This document shows, piece by piece, positions 16,664-25,869 of a stretch of DNA of 42,334 nucleotides. Source of the stretch: Thermoleophilaceae bacterium (lineage in GTDB: Bacteria > Actinomycetota > Thermoleophilia > Solirubrobacterales > Thermoleophilaceae); NCBI GenBank assembly GCA_019683805.1, contig JADGHQ010000017.1, forward strand, positions 1 to 42,334, written 5' to 3'. A program made the translations under genes and the position numbers. Positions within the stretch are counted from its first letter, which is position 1; each line of letters starts with the position of its first letter. Under the pieces are notes generated by a model. That model was not told the DNA's origin. It did not search any database and saw only the letters and a list, made by a program, of their open reading frames with translations.

Positions 16664-18829
16664 CTGGGGGTCGACGTCGACCGAGAAAGTCACGCCGCGC
16701 TTCGAGAACTCCCCCGCCGCGCGCTCCACGGCCCGCCTCACGGCCGCGATCGCGGCCGCGCGATCGAGCGCCTTGACCACGAGCTGGGCGCGCTCGCGGC
16801 CCTTCAGCCGGAACAGCGGCGCCGGGCCGAGCACCGCAGCGCCGGGCGCGCGGATCGCCTCCCGCACCGCCTCCGCCGCGGCCAGCTCCGGGCCCTGCTG
16901 CTCGCAGCCGCAGACCACGCGGATCAGGTGGGCGAAGGGCGGGTACCGGAGCGCCTCGCGGCGCGCCAGCTCGCTCTCGGCGAAGCCGCGCGCGTCGTGC
17001 CGCGAGGCGTACACGAGCGGCCGCGCCTCGGGATCGATCGCCTGCACGATCACGCGCCCACCCCGCGGCCCGCGGCCGCTGCGACCGGCGAGCTGCGCCA
17101 CGAGCGCGAAGGCGCGCTCCTCCGCGCGGAAGTCGGGGAAGCGGAGCGTCGCGTCCGCGTCGAGCACCACGCCGAGCGTCACGTCCGGGAAGTCGTGCCC
17201 CTTGGCGACCATCTGCGTCCCGATCAGCACCCCCGCCGGCGCGCTGTCGAAGCGCTCGAGCGTGCGCGCGACCGCGCCCCGCTCGGCCGCCGCGTCGGAG
17301 TCGAGCCGGAACACGGGCAGCGGCGCCACGAGCTCCGACAGCTCCCGCTCGAGCCGCTCGGTGCCGATGCCGTGCCGCCCGACCGACACCGACCCGCACT
17401 CGGGGCAGCTCCGCGGCGCGGGCTCCTCGTGCCCGCAGTGGTGGCAGGAGACGACGCCGGCGGCGCGGTGGAGGACGAGCGTGACGTCGCACTGCGGGCA
17501 CTCCCAGACCCGTCCGCACACCCGGCACGAGAGGAAGCTCGACCAGCCGCGGCGGTTGAGCAGCACGATCGCCTTCTCGCCCCGCGCGCGCACCTCGTCG
17601 AGCGCCTCGCGCGTGCGCGCGTGCAGCGGCCCGCGCGTGCCGAGCATCCCGACGATCTCGACCGGCGGCAGCGCGCGCCCGTCGACCCGCTCGGGCATCG
17701 TCAGCCGCCGCATCGCCCGCCAGCTCTCCGGCCGCGGCGTGGCGCTTCCCGCCACCAGCACCGCGCCCGCGTCCGCCGCGCGCCGCTCGGCGACCCGCCG
17801 CGCGTCGTAGCGCGGGTCGCCGTCCTGCTTGTAGGAGGGGTCGTGCTCCTCGTCGATCACGATCAGCCCGAGGTCGCGCACCGGCGCGAACACCGCCGAG
17901 CGCGGGCCGACGCACACGCGCGCCTCGCCCCGCCGCAGCCGTGACCACTCGTCGTAGCGCGCGCCGGCGCCGAGCTTCGAGTGCAGCACCGCCACGAGAT
18001 CCCCGAAGCGCCGCTCGAAGCGCGCGGCGGTCTGCGGCGTGAGCGCGATCTCGGGCACGAGCACGATCGCCGAGCGCCCCCGCTCGAGCGCCGCCGCGAC
18101 CGCCTGCAGGTACACCTCGGTCTTGCCGCTCCCGGTCACCCCGTGGAGCAGGAGCGGCCCGCCCGGCTCCGGCGCGTCGAGCCGCGCCACGATCTCGGCC
18201 AGCGCGTCCCGCTGGGCCGGGGTGAGCTCGAGGCTCGCCGGCCCGCGCGCGCCGACCGTGACGAGATCCGGCCTGCGCGCCAGCTCGACGCGCTCGAGCC
18301 GGACGAGCCCGCGGCGCTCGAGCGAGCGCAGCGTCTGGTGCGAGCAGGCCGCCTCGCGGCAGACGTCGGCGACCGTGCGGCAGCCGCGGCGGAGCGCCTC
18401 GAGCGCGGCGCGCTGGCGCGGGCCGCCCGCGCCCGCGATGATCGCCTCCCGCCCGGCCCGGGTCAGCTCCGCGGCGAGCAGCATGCGCGGGCGGACCCGC
18501 GGGCGGGCGCCGCGCCCCGTGCCGGGCGGCAGCACGAGCTGCAGGCCGCGGGCGGGCGTCGAGCAGTACTCCTCCGCGACCCACAGGCCGAGCCGCACGA
18601 GCTCCGGCGGCACCTCGGGATCGAGCGTCGTGAGCGGCTCCACGAGCCGCTCCTCTGGCACGTCGCTGCGGTCGGACATCCCGACCACCACGCCCAGCAG
18701 GCGCTGGCGCCCGAAGGGCACGACGAGCATCGAGCCGACGTCCACCCCCTCCATGCCGGCGCCGAGCCGGTAGTCGAACGGGCCTCGCAGCGCGCGGGCG
18801 GCGGTCAGCGGCTCGACCTTGGCGATCAC
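16661..18829 (-). CDS. priA: primosomal protein N' (replication restart helicase PriA)
   Basis: About 722 aa. The order is N-terminal 3'-DNA-binding domain (PFDYRLGAGMEGVDVGSMLV), winged helix, and a helicase core with Walker A GVTGSGKTEVYL, motif II VIDEEHD and GSATP. A zinc-binding insertion follows with eight cysteines (CRVC, CPQC, CHHC, CPEC), then helicase motifs IV-VI including TQMVAKGHDFPDV and QLAGRSGRG. All ATPase/helicase motifs are present, unlike mycobacterial-type PriA proteins, which are reported to have lost them. GTG 18829 is set by the family start and a TAGCTT box 7 nt upstream. Confidence 0.95.
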   Translation of the reverse strand: MIAKVEPLTAARALRGPFDYRLGAGMEGVDVGSMLVVPFGRQRLLGVVVGMSDRSDVPEERLVEPLTTLDPEVPPELVRLGLWVAEEYCSTPARGLQLVLPPGTGRGARPRVRPRMLLAAELTRAGREAIIAGAGGPRQRAALEALRRGCRTVADVCREAACSHQTLRSLERRGLVRLERVELARRPDLVTVGARGPASLELTPAQRDALAEIVARLDAPEPGGPLLLHGVTGSGKTEVYLQAVAAALERGRSAIVLVPEIALTPQTAARFERRFGDLVAVLHSKLGAGARYDEWSRLRRGEARVCVGPRSAVFAPVRDLGLIVIDEEHDPSYKQDGDPRYDARRVAERRAADAGAVLVAGSATPRPESWRAMRRLTMPERVDGRALPPVEIVGMLGTRGPLHARTREALDEVRARGEKAIVLLNRRGWSSFLSCRVCGRVWECPQCDVTLVLHRAAGVVSCHHCGHEEPAPRSCPECGSVSVGRHGIGTERLERELSELVAPLPVFRLDSDAAAERGAVARTLERFDSAPAGVLIGTQMVAKGHDFPDVTLGVVLDADATLRFPDFRAEERAFALVAQLAGRSGRGPRGGRVIVQAIDPEARPLVYASRHDARGFAESELARREALRYPPFAHLIRVVCGCEQQGPELAAAEAVREAIRAPGAAVLGPAPLFRLKGRERAQLVVKALDRAAAIAAVRRAVERAAGEFSKRGVTFSVDVDPQ

Positions 18830-18836
18830 CCCCGGC

Positions 18837-18842
18837 AAGCTA
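18837..18842 (-). promoter_or_regulatory. -10 box (TAGCTT) of priA
   Basis: TAGCTT, 7 nt, then GTG 18829. It lies in the 38-bp gap after the drug exporter gene. Confidence 0.5.
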
Positions 18843-18867
18843 TGGGTCGGGCCGGACGAAGCGGCGC

Positions 18868-20517
18868 TCAGCCGAAGGCGGGCGCGCCGCCGGATGGGCG
18901 CCCGCGCCGGACGAGCAGCGCCACTCCCGCCCCCGCGAAGGCCACGAGCGCGCCCACCAGGATGACCGCGTGCAGGCCGTCGAGGAAGGCGAGGTGGCAC
19001 GCCTCGCCGACGCGCCCGGCGAGCTCCGCGCCCGCCGCGCGCGGGAGCGGCGGCGCGAGCCCCTGCGCGACCGCGCCCTTCCACTCGAGCACCGTCCCGG
19101 CGAGGGCCCCGGACACGCCCGCCTCTTCGAGCCGCGCGCCGAGCGCGGCGCCGGCCCTGCCCGCGAGCACCGAGCCGAGCACCGCCGTGCCGAGCACGCC
19201 TCCGAGCTGGTTCGCGGTCGCCTGCAGGCCCCCGGCGATCCCTCCGCGCTCCACGGGCGCGTCGCCCACGATCGCCTGGGTGGCGGAGACGATCACGAGC
19301 CCGAGCGCCACGCCCATCGCGAGGAACCACGGCCAGATCGCGCCGTAGCCCGAGTGGGGCGCAAGCGGCCGCAGGCCGAGCATCGCCGCGCCCAGGATCA
19401 GCATCCCCGCCGCGAGCGGCAGCCGCGGGCCGAAGCGCTCGGTGAGGACGCCGCCGATCGGGGCGGTGAACGCGATCACGCCGGTGAGCGGCAGCATCCT
19501 CACCCCCGTCTCGACGGGCGAGTAGCCGTGCACGCGCTGGAGGTAGAGCGTGATGAAGAAGAGCACGCCGAAGAGCGCAAACAGCCCGATCGCGACGAGC
19601 GCGACACCCGCCGAGAACGAGCGGGAGCGGAACAGGTCGAGCGGGATCAGCGGCTGGCGCGCCGTCGCCTCCCGCCAGGCGAAGGCCGCGAGCAGCGCGG
19701 CCCCCGCGCCGAGAAAGCCGAGCGTGTAGCCGGCGCCCCAGCCGTGCGTCTGCGTCTTCATGATCCCCCACACGAGCGCGAACAGCGAGCCGAGGAGGAG
19801 GGCGACGCCCGGCGGGTCGAGGCCGCGGCCCGAGCGCTCGTCGCGCGACTCCTCGACCGCCGCCCAGGTGACCGCCGCGGCGAGCGCCCCGAGCGGCACG
19901 TTCAGCAAGAAGATCGACTGCCACGACACGTGCTGCGCGAGCATGCCGCCGACGATCGGGCCCGACGCCGTCGCAAGCGACGAGGAGCCGCCCCAGATCC
20001 CGACCGCGCGGTTGAGCTGGCCGGGCGCGAAGGTGGCGCGGATGATCGCGAGCGTGTTCGGCATCAGGAGCGCGCCCGCGAGGCCCTGAGCGACCCGGCA
20101 GGCGATCAGCGGGCCGATCGAGCTCGAGAGCGCGCAGCCGAGCGACGCCAGCGCGAACCCGCTGACGCCGACGCAGAGCACCAGCTTGCGGCCGAAGCGG
20201 TCGCCGAGCTTGCCGCCCGCGACGAGCAGCACCGCGAGCGCGAGCAGGTAGCCGTTGGTCACCCACTGGAGCCCTGCGAGCGAGGCCCCGAGGTCGGCGC
20301 CGATCGTCGGGTTCGCGACCGAGACGACCGTGCCGTCGAGCGCGACCATCATCACCCCGAGCGATACCGCGAGCAGCGTGAGCGTTGGATGCCCACGCCT
20401 CGCCGACAGCCGGGCGAGGGCAGGGAGGAGGCCGCAGGCGTGGTCGAGCTGGGTCACCGATCGTCGTCGGCCGCAGGCGCGACTTAGCTCGTGCTGAGCT
20501 TTGTAAGTCGTTGGCAT
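18868..20517 (-). CDS. MFS drug exporter, DHA2 (14-TM, EmrB/QacA) family
   Basis: 549 aa. Membrane segments start near residue 45. Motif A (GGKLGDRFGRKLVL) and the DHA2-typical first helix ending MMVALDGTVVSVANPTIG are present, as is the conserved second-half segment GGIAGGLQATANQLGGVLGTAVLG. These proteins export hydrophobic drugs by proton antiport; the substrate is unknown. The N-terminal ~40 residues before the first helix are unusual. ATG 20517 is favoured because TAAGCT lies 6 nt upstream; GTG 20457 is the alternative and would put the inverted repeat 20503-20530 well upstream as an operator. Confidence 0.9.
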   Translation of the reverse strand: MPTTYKAQHELSRACGRRRSVTQLDHACGLLPALARLSARRGHPTLTLLAVSLGVMMVALDGTVVSVANPTIGADLGASLAGLQWVTNGYLLALAVLLVAGGKLGDRFGRKLVLCVGVSGFALASLGCALSSSIGPLIACRVAQGLAGALLMPNTLAIIRATFAPGQLNRAVGIWGGSSSLATASGPIVGGMLAQHVSWQSIFLLNVPLGALAAAVTWAAVEESRDERSGRGLDPPGVALLLGSLFALVWGIMKTQTHGWGAGYTLGFLGAGAALLAAFAWREATARQPLIPLDLFRSRSFSAGVALVAIGLFALFGVLFFITLYLQRVHGYSPVETGVRMLPLTGVIAFTAPIGGVLTERFGPRLPLAAGMLILGAAMLGLRPLAPHSGYGAIWPWFLAMGVALGLVIVSATQAIVGDAPVERGGIAGGLQATANQLGGVLGTAVLGSVLAGRAGAALGARLEEAGVSGALAGTVLEWKGAVAQGLAPPLPRAAGAELAGRVGEACHLAFLDGLHAVILVGALVAFAGAGVALLVRRGRPSGGAPAFG

Positions 20518-20530
20518 ATGATGAGCTTAC
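20503..20530. promoter_or_regulatory. promoter with imperfect inverted repeat at the exporter start
   Basis: A locally AT-richer patch. GTAAG (20503-20507) and CTTAC (20526-20530) flank an internal CATATG. The minus-strand TAAGCT box (20524-20529) lies 6 nt before ATG 20517. A repressor bound here would cover both the -10 and the start. Efflux genes are often controlled this way, but no TetR/MarR/PadR gene is adjacent. Confidence 0.35.
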
Positions 20531-21036
20531 GCTGATCGCCGCGTGCGCGCGTCGCGGCACGCGCCGGAGGACGCGCCGCCGCCCGGCTGCCGCGGCCTCA
20601 CTTGCAGACCTCGCACGCGCCCCGGTGGCCCGGCGCCCCGCCCGCCGGACGGGGCGCCGGGCCGCGCGGGGCGGGCGGCGGGCGGCGGCCCCCCCCCCCG
20701 CGGCGCGCGGGGCATGCCGACCTCGCCTGCGATCCCCGCGTCGGTCGAGCCCTCGACCATCTGCAGGTCCTCGACCACGAGCGACGCGCTCACGAGCATG
20801 CGCCGGAACTGCTCGTCCTCGCGGACCGCGGCGAGCCGCTCAGCGGAGCCGCGCAGCTCCATGTAGCCGCCCAGCGAGGCGTTCGGGGCGAGCAGGACGA
20901 CGTCGAAGCTCTCGATCCGGCCGTCCTGCTGCATGCGGCCGTACAGGCCGAGGGCCTCCTCGAAGACCTCGAGGCCGTGCTCCTCGCGCCCGGGGACGGG
21001 CGACCCCCAGCTGATGAACAGCACGCGGTCGGCCAT
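20527..21036 (-). CDS. conserved hypothetical protein, C-terminus probably frameshifted
   Basis: The first ~110 residues look like a real small domain: ADRVLFISWGSPVPGREEHG, FEEALGLYGRMQQDGRIESF and DLQMVEGSTDAGIAGEVG. I do not recognise a named function. The ATG has the best Shine-Dalgarno sequence in the region (AAGGAG, 5 nt spacing). Past residue ~112 the reading frame enters an 11-C tract (20689-20699) and becomes low-complexity Pro/Gly/Arg/Ala with poor third-position GC near its end at 20527. Dropping one base in the tract moves it to a frame with nearly 100% third-position GC that ends HRGACEVCK at 20598. The true C-terminus is therefore uncertain. Confidence 0.6.
   Translation of the reverse strand: MADRVLFISWGSPVPGREEHGLEVFEEALGLYGRMQQDGRIESFDVVLLAPNASLGGYMELRGSAERLAAVREDEQFRRMLVSASLVVEDLQMVEGSTDAGIAGEVGMPRAPRGGGPPPAARPARPGAPSGGRGAGPPGRVRGLQVRPRQPGGGASSGACRDARTRRSA
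20627..20663. repeat. 14-bp perfect inverted repeat (GC-only hairpin)
   Basis: GGCCCGGCGCCCCG (20627-20640) and CGGGGCGCCGGGCC (20650-20663) are exact reverse complements with a 9-nt loop. It sits in the 3' part of the hypothetical gene at 20527-21036, next to the 11-C tract. It could be a terminator without a T-run or a source of polymerase slippage or sequencing error. Confidence 0.5.
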
Positions 21037-21058
21037 CGCCACTCCTTCCGCTCACGGT

Positions 21059-21105
21059 CCGGCGAGCGCCGGGCCTCTTGCCCCGACTCTCGCACCGCAG
21101 CGGTG
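21059..21105. terminator. two short hairpins in the gap downstream of metK
   Basis: CACCGC-A-GCGGTG at 21093-21105 and CCGGCG-AG-CGCCGG at 21059-21072 lie in the 82-bp gap after the metK stop (21119) and before the hypothetical gene. They are candidates for transcription attenuation or termination after metK, but no T-run follows. Confidence 0.3.
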
Positions 21106-21118
21106 GCCTCGCAAGCCG

Positions 21119-22369
21119 CTAAGAGCTGACTGCCTCGGCCGACCCGAGCCCCGCAGCCTGCCGCAGGGCCTCGGCCTTGTCGGTCTTCTCCCAGGTGAAG
21201 TCGTGGTCCTCGCGGCCGAAGTGGCCGTAGGCCGCGGTTTTCTGGTAGATCGGCCGGTGCAGGTCGAGGTACCTGCGGAACGCCCCCGGGCGCAGGTCGA
21301 AGTGCTCGTTGATGAGCTCGACGATCTTCGAGCGCGACACCCGCTCGGTCCCGTAGGTCTCGACCATCAGCGACACCGGGTGCGCCACGCCGATCGCGTA
21401 CGCGACCTGCACCTCGCAGCGGTCCGCGAGCCCCGCGGCGACGACGTTCTTCGCGACGTAGCGCGCGGCGTAGGCGGCGGAGCGGTCGACCTTCGAGGGG
21501 TCCTTGCCGGAGAAGGCCCCGCCGCCGTGGCGGGCGGCGCCGCCGTAGGTGTCGACGATGATCTTGCGCCCGGTGAGGCCGCAGTCGCCCATCGGACCGC
21601 CGATCTCGAACTTGCCGGTGGGGTTCACCAGGAAGTTCCTCTGGAGCTTCTTGGGGTCGTACAGCTCGGGCGGCAGGACCGGGTGCAGCACGTGCTCCCA
21701 GAGGTCGGGCTTGATCAGCGTCTCGGAGTCCACGCCCTCCTTGTGCTGCGTCGAGATCAGCACCTTCTCGATCTCGATCGGGCGGTTGTTCTCGTAGCGG
21801 ATCGTTACCTGCGTCTTGCCGTCCGGGCGCAGGTAGGGCATCACGTCGCCGCGGCGGACCTCGGAGAGCCGGTGCGCGAGCTTGTGCGCGAGCGAGATCG
21901 GCATGGGCATCAGCTCGGGCGTCTCGCGCGTCGCGTAGCCGAACATCATGCCCTGGTCGCCCGCCCCCGCGAGGTCGAACTCGTCGTTGTCGGCGGGGTC
22001 GGTGCGGGTCTCGTACGCCGAGTTCACGCCCTGGGCGATGTCGGGCGACTGCTCGTCGATCGCGGTGATGACGGCGCAGGTGTTGCAGTCGAACCCGTAG
22101 CGGGCGTCGTCGTAGCCGATCTTGCGGATCGTCTCGCGCGCGATCTTGGGGATGTCGACGTAGACGTGCGTCGAGATCTCGCCGGAGACGACGACCAGGC
22201 CGGTGTTCACGAGCGTCTCGCAGGCCACGCGGCCGTCGGGGTCCTCCGCCATCACGGCGTCGAGGACGCCGTCCGAGATCTGGTCGGCCATCTTGTCGGG
22301 ATGGCCCTCCGTCACGGACTCGGAGGTGAAGAGGTACTCGTTGTCGGAGAGGGGCTGCTGTTGGGTCAT
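21119..22369 (-). CDS. metK: S-adenosylmethionine synthetase
   Basis: 416 aa. It makes SAM from ATP and methionine. Signature segments are [32 protein letters not shown] and the phosphate-binding [19 protein letters not shown]. Length and ends are normal. ATG 22369 overlaps the stop of the DUF3352 gene (ATGA), so it is translated downstream of der and that gene. No SAM riboswitch is possible at this coupled junction, and none was seen. Confidence 0.97.
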   Translation of the reverse strand: MTQQQPLSDNEYLFTSESVTEGHPDKMADQISDGVLDAVMAEDPDGRVACETLVNTGLVVVSGEISTHVYVDIPKIARETIRKIGYDDARYGFDCNTCAVITAIDEQSPDIAQGVNSAYETRTDPADNDEFDLAGAGDQGMMFGYATRETPELMPMPISLAHKLAHRLSEVRRGDVMPYLRPDGKTQVTIRYENNRPIEIEKVLISTQHKEGVDSETLIKPDLWEHVLHPVLPPELYDPKKLQRNFLVNPTGKFEIGGPMGDCGLTGRKIIVDTYGGAARHGGGAFSGKDPSKVDRSAAYAARYVAKNVVAAGLADRCEVQVAYAIGVAHPVSLMVETYGTERVSRSKIVELINEHFDLRPGAFRRYLDLHRPIYQKTAAYGHFGREDHDFTWEKTDKAEALRQAAGLGSAEAVSS

Positions 22370-23907
22370 GGGTTCCTGAAGAGAAGCTCGGCGTTGAGTT
22401 GCTCCCCGTCGCGCGCGACATAGGCGCCGGCCGCACCGATCTCGTGGATGTCGCCGCGGACAGCCGCGTACGCCGGGTTCCGTGCCAGGCCTGCCCGATC
22501 GGCAAGCGCAAGGAGCCTGTCGAAGTCGAGGAAGACTACCGAGGCCGGGCCGTCGGGGCGGTCGCCGAGGAGCTGCCGGTAGTCGCCGTCGTCCTCGAGG
22601 CTCCGCCCCGTAGCCGCCGCGGCGATCGCGCCCGGGCCGTTCGCGACGACGAGGTCACCCCCGATCTCCGCGTAGTCGAGCGTGAGCGCCGAGTTGAGCC
22701 GGCTCGTGAACGCCGTCACCCCCGCGACGCGGCGCGTGGAGTATCCGGGGGCCTCGCCCTCGCCCGCGGCGCCGACGAGCCGCGCGAGCGCGGGCTGCAG
22801 CCGGCCGACGAGCTCGATACCCTTCCCCTTCGGCACGCCGCCGAGGGCGAGCGTGAGCCGCGGCTGGCCCGCCCCCGGCGTCAGCGCCAGGGCGGCGGGC
22901 CGCGAGAGCAGCGGCAGCGACTCGCGCACGAGATCCGCGCCGCCGCCGCGCGCGAGCGTCGCGAGGCCGGCGAGCGCGCCCCCGAGCCCGCCGCCGGTGG
23001 CGGCCGGAAGCGCCCTCGCGAGCACGCAGTCGAGCCGCGAGACGGCGACGAACGCCGCGGCGGCGGCCGGCGCGCGCCGCGCCAGCGCCCCTGCGTCGCC
23101 CTCGGGCGGGCAGCCGCCGGACCCCGAGGCGAGCGCCCGCACGTCGAGCTGGAAGCGGCCCGCCCCGGGGGTGAAGGCGAGCGCCGCGGCGCGGACCGGG
23201 CCTGCGCCCGCGGCGTCCGCGAGCAGCGCCACCGGCCGGGCGGCGTAGCGGCGGATCGCGCCCGCGCCCAGCCAGGCGTGCGCGATCCGCTCGCGCGGCA
23301 GCGCCGCCGTCAGCCGCGCGTAGGCGCGCTCGTCCGCCAGCGCGGGCACGCGCCCGGCGCCCGTGTCGAGCGCGGCGCGCAGCGCGCGCTCGGGCCCGAC
23401 GAGCAGCCAGCCCGAGTCGAGCGCGGCGCGCGACCTGCCGAGGTCGTAGAAGCGCGTGCCGCGGTAGCCGCCGCGCCGCGGGAAGCGCGCAAGCGCCTTC
23501 CGTGCGCCGCCCTCGTAGCGCGCCTCGGCGACGAGCAGCGGAAGGACGTGCTCCCCGCCCCCGCCCGGAAGCTCGGCGTAGGCGGCCTCGCCGCCGAGCC
23601 AGGAGCCCGCCGCCCGGTCGAGCCTCAGGCCCGCGGCGGGCGCGAGCGCGAGCGCGAGCAGCCGGTCGCGCGCCTGCGCGAGCAGCGGCAGCCTGCGCGC
23701 AAGGCCGGCCGCGCGTGCCCAGGCCTCGCTCGAGCGGTCGGCCGCGAGGTGCAGGTAGAGGAGCGCGTTCCCCGGCACGCGCCGCGCCGCGCCGTCGGGC
23801 GGCGAGCCGCCGCCCCCGCCGGTGAGCAGCGCGACCGCCACGACCGCGATCGCGACCGCGGGCGCCGCCACCGCGAGCCGGCGCCAAAGCTGAGCTGTCC
23901 TCGTCAA
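22366..23907 (-). CDS. DUF3352-type secreted or membrane-anchored protein
   Basis: About 513 aa. One N-terminal membrane segment ([20 protein letters not shown]) is followed by a Gly-rich linker and a long, Ala/Leu/Gly/Arg-rich extracytoplasmic domain. Blocks such as [18 protein letters not shown] near the start and [21 protein letters not shown] near the end resemble the DUF3352 family (function unknown). The TTG start at 23907 overlaps the der stop (TTGA) and has GGAG 6 nt upstream, so it is coupled to der; its own stop overlaps the metK start. Tight packing between two essential genes suggests steady expression. Confidence 0.75.
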   Translation of the reverse strand: MTRTAQLWRRLAVAAPAVAIAVVAVALLTGGGGGSPPDGAARRVPGNALLYLHLAADRSSEAWARAAGLARRLPLLAQARDRLLALALAPAAGLRLDRAAGSWLGGEAAYAELPGGGGEHVLPLLVAEARYEGGARKALARFPRRGGYRGTRFYDLGRSRAALDSGWLLVGPERALRAALDTGAGRVPALADERAYARLTAALPRERIAHAWLGAGAIRRYAARPVALLADAAGAGPVRAAALAFTPGAGRFQLDVRALASGSGGCPPEGDAGALARRAPAAAAAFVAVSRLDCVLARALPAATGGGLGGALAGLATLARGGGADLVRESLPLLSRPAALALTPGAGQPRLTLALGGVPKGKGIELVGRLQPALARLVGAAGEGEAPGYSTRRVAGVTAFTSRLNSALTLDYAEIGGDLVVANGPGAIAAAATGRSLEDDGDYRQLLGDRPDGPASVVFLDFDRLLALADRAGLARNPAYAAVRGDIHEIGAAGAYVARDGEQLNAELLFRNP

Positions 23908-25223
23908 CCCTCTCTCCGCGAGCCCCGGGAATCGCGCCCCTTGAAGTCGATCACGAGCGGGACCCCGTCCATGCCGTAGCGGTCCCGCAGGCGATTCTCC
24001 ACGAAGTAGGCGTAGTCGCGGGTCAGCAGCCCGCGGTCGTTCACCTGGATCGCGAAGCGGGGCGGGGCCACGTCGTACTGCGTCATGTAGTACATCCGCA
24101 GGCGCCGGTTGCGCACCACCGGCGGCTGACGCGCCGCCTGGACGTCGGAGAGGAAGCGATTGAGCTCGGGCGTCGGGATGCGGGCGCGCGCCCTCTCCCC
24201 CAGCTCGATCGCCTCGACGAGCAGCCGCTTGACGTTGCGCCCCGTCAGCGCGCTCGCGGTCACGACCTTCGGGCGCAGGCGCAGCTTGCGGTGGATGCGC
24301 GCGCGCTCGTGCTCGAGGTCGGCGCGCTGGATGTCCCACTTGTTGAGCACCGCCACGGTCGCGCAGCCGGACCGCATCGCGAGCTCGGCGATGCGCAGGT
24401 CCTCGGCGGTCACGCCCTCGGAGGCGTCGCACACGACGAGCGCCACGTCCGCGCGCTCGGCCGCGCGCTCGGAGCGCAGCTGCGCGTAGTACTCGATCGT
24501 GCCGGCCACCTTGGTCCGGCGGCGCAGGCCGGCCGTGTCGACGAGCACGAGCGGCCGGCCGTCCACCTCGACGCGCGTGTCGATCGCGTCGCGCGTCGTG
24601 CCCGCGACCTCCGAGACGATCACGCGCTCCTCCCCCAGGAAGCGGTTCACGAGCGAGGACTTGCCGACGTTCGGCCGGCCGATCACCGCCAGGCGGATCG
24701 GCTCGGGCTCGTCGGGCTCCGCCGCCTCCGGCAGGCTCGCCGCGACCCGGTCGAGCAGGTCTCCCGTGCCGAGCCCCTGCGCGCCCGAGACCGGGATCGG
24801 CTCGCCGAGGCCGAGCGCGTAGAACTCGGCGGCGTCGGGGATGGACTTCGCCGAGTCGACCTTGTTCGCCGCCACGAGCACCGGGATGCGCGCGCGCCGC
24901 AGCTCGTCCGCCAGCTCCTCGTCGCCCGGCCGCAGGCCGGCCCGCGCGTCGACCACCAGGATCGCGAGGTCGGCTTCGGCGAGCGCCTGCCGCGCCTGCG
25001 CCTGGACCTGGCGAGCGAGCTCGGTCTCGTCGCTCGCGTCGACGCCACCGGTGTCGACCAGCAGGAAGCGGCGGCCGTTCCACTCGGTCTCGATCTCCTT
25101 GCGGTCGCGCGTGACGCCCGCCTGCTCGTGGACCACCGCCTCGCGGCTCTCGCTGAGCCGGTTCACGAGCGTCGACTTGCCGACGTTCGGGTAGCCGACG
25201 ACCGCCGCCTTCGGGAGCGCCAC
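23904..25223 (-). CDS. der: ribosome-associated GTPase Der (EngA)
   Basis: 439 aa with two tandem Era-like GTPase domains and a C-terminal KH-like domain. G1 motifs are [14 protein letters not shown] (first) and [14 protein letters not shown] (second). G3 motifs are DTGGVD and DTAGLR, and the G4 motifs NKVD and NKWD are both intact. Der acts in 50S subunit assembly. It starts 4 nt after the cmk stop and overlaps the DUF3352 gene by 4 nt. The cmk-der order is widely conserved. Confidence 0.97.
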   Translation of the reverse strand: MALPKAAVVGYPNVGKSTLVNRLSESREAVVHEQAGVTRDRKEIETEWNGRRFLLVDTGGVDASDETELARQVQAQARQALAEADLAILVVDARAGLRPGDEELADELRRARIPVLVAANKVDSAKSIPDAAEFYALGLGEPIPVSGAQGLGTGDLLDRVAASLPEAAEPDEPEPIRLAVIGRPNVGKSSLVNRFLGEERVIVSEVAGTTRDAIDTRVEVDGRPLVLVDTAGLRRRTKVAGTIEYYAQLRSERAAERADVALVVCDASEGVTAEDLRIAELAMRSGCATVAVLNKWDIQRADLEHERARIHRKLRLRPKVVTASALTGRNVKRLLVEAIELGERARARIPTPELNRFLSDVQAARQPPVVRNRRLRMYYMTQYDVAPPRFAIQVNDRGLLTRDYAYFVENRLRDRYGMDGVPLVIDFKGRDSRGSRREG

Positions 25224-25227
25224 GGCG

Positions 25228-25842
25228 CTACCCCCTCAGGTCGCGCGCCAGCTTCGCGATCTGCGTGACCACGTCCTCGACGGTGCGGTCGGTGGTGTCG
25301 ATCGCGATCGCGTCGGGCGCCGCCCGCAGCGGCGAGTGCTCGCGCCTTCGGTCCTGCTCGTCGCGCAGCGTCTGGTCCCGGAGCACGGTGCGCCAGTCGA
25401 CCCCGAGCTCGGCGGCGCGCCGCCTCGCCCGCTGCTCGGGGCTCGCCGTGAGGAAGATCTTGAGCTCGGCGCCCGGCGCGACGACCGTGCCGATGTCGCG
25501 GCCCTCGGCGACCCAGTCGCCCCGGCGGATGAGCTCGCGCTGCTTCTCCACGAGCGCGGCGCGCACCGCCCGGTCGGTGGCGATCCGCGAGGCGGCCTCG
25601 GTAACCTCGGGCGTGCGGATCGCCGCCGTCACGTCCCTGCCGTTCGCGAGCACGCGCTCGCCGAGCTCGATCTCGAGCGTGCGCGCCACCTCCGCCGGCT
25701 CGCGCCGGTCCTCGAGGGTCGCGAGCGCGGCCGCCCGGTACATGGCGCCCGAGTCGAGATACGTGAAGCCGAGCCGCTCCGCCACGCCGCGCGCGACCGT
25801 GCTCTTTCCCGCCCCGGCGGGGCCGTCGATGGCGATGACCAT
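25228..25842 (-). CDS. cmk: cytidylate kinase
   Basis: 204 aa, slightly shorter than typical (about 220). It phosphorylates CMP/dCMP with ATP. The P-loop [20 protein letters not shown], the [12 protein letters not shown] segment and [11 protein letters not shown] are all clear. A TAGCCT box stands 8 nt before ATG 25842, so it can be transcribed separately from the aromatic genes upstream; der follows after 4 nt. Confidence 0.96.
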   Translation of the reverse strand: MVIAIDGPAGAGKSTVARGVAERLGFTYLDSGAMYRAAALATLEDRREPAEVARTLEIELGERVLANGRDVTAAIRTPEVTEAASRIATDRAVRAALVEKQRELIRRGDWVAEGRDIGTVVAPGAELKIFLTASPEQRARRRAAELGVDWRTVLRDQTLRDEQDRRREHSPLRAAPDAIAIDTTDRTVEDVVTQIAKLARDLRG

Positions 25843-25850
25843 GGCGCCGA

Positions 25851-25856
25851 AGGCTA
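25851..25856 (-). promoter_or_regulatory. -10 box (TAGCCT) of cmk-der-DUF3352-metK
   Basis: TAGCCT, 8 nt, then ATG 25842. It lies in the 27-bp gap after the small membrane protein gene. Confidence 0.5.
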
Positions 25857-25869
25857 CTTTCCGACGCCG

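Noticed and set aside
20641-20710. CRISPR or mobile-element boundary suggested by the GC-only stretch
   Set aside because: No direct repeats, transposase, terminal repeats or spacer pattern; only a hairpin and a homopolymer.
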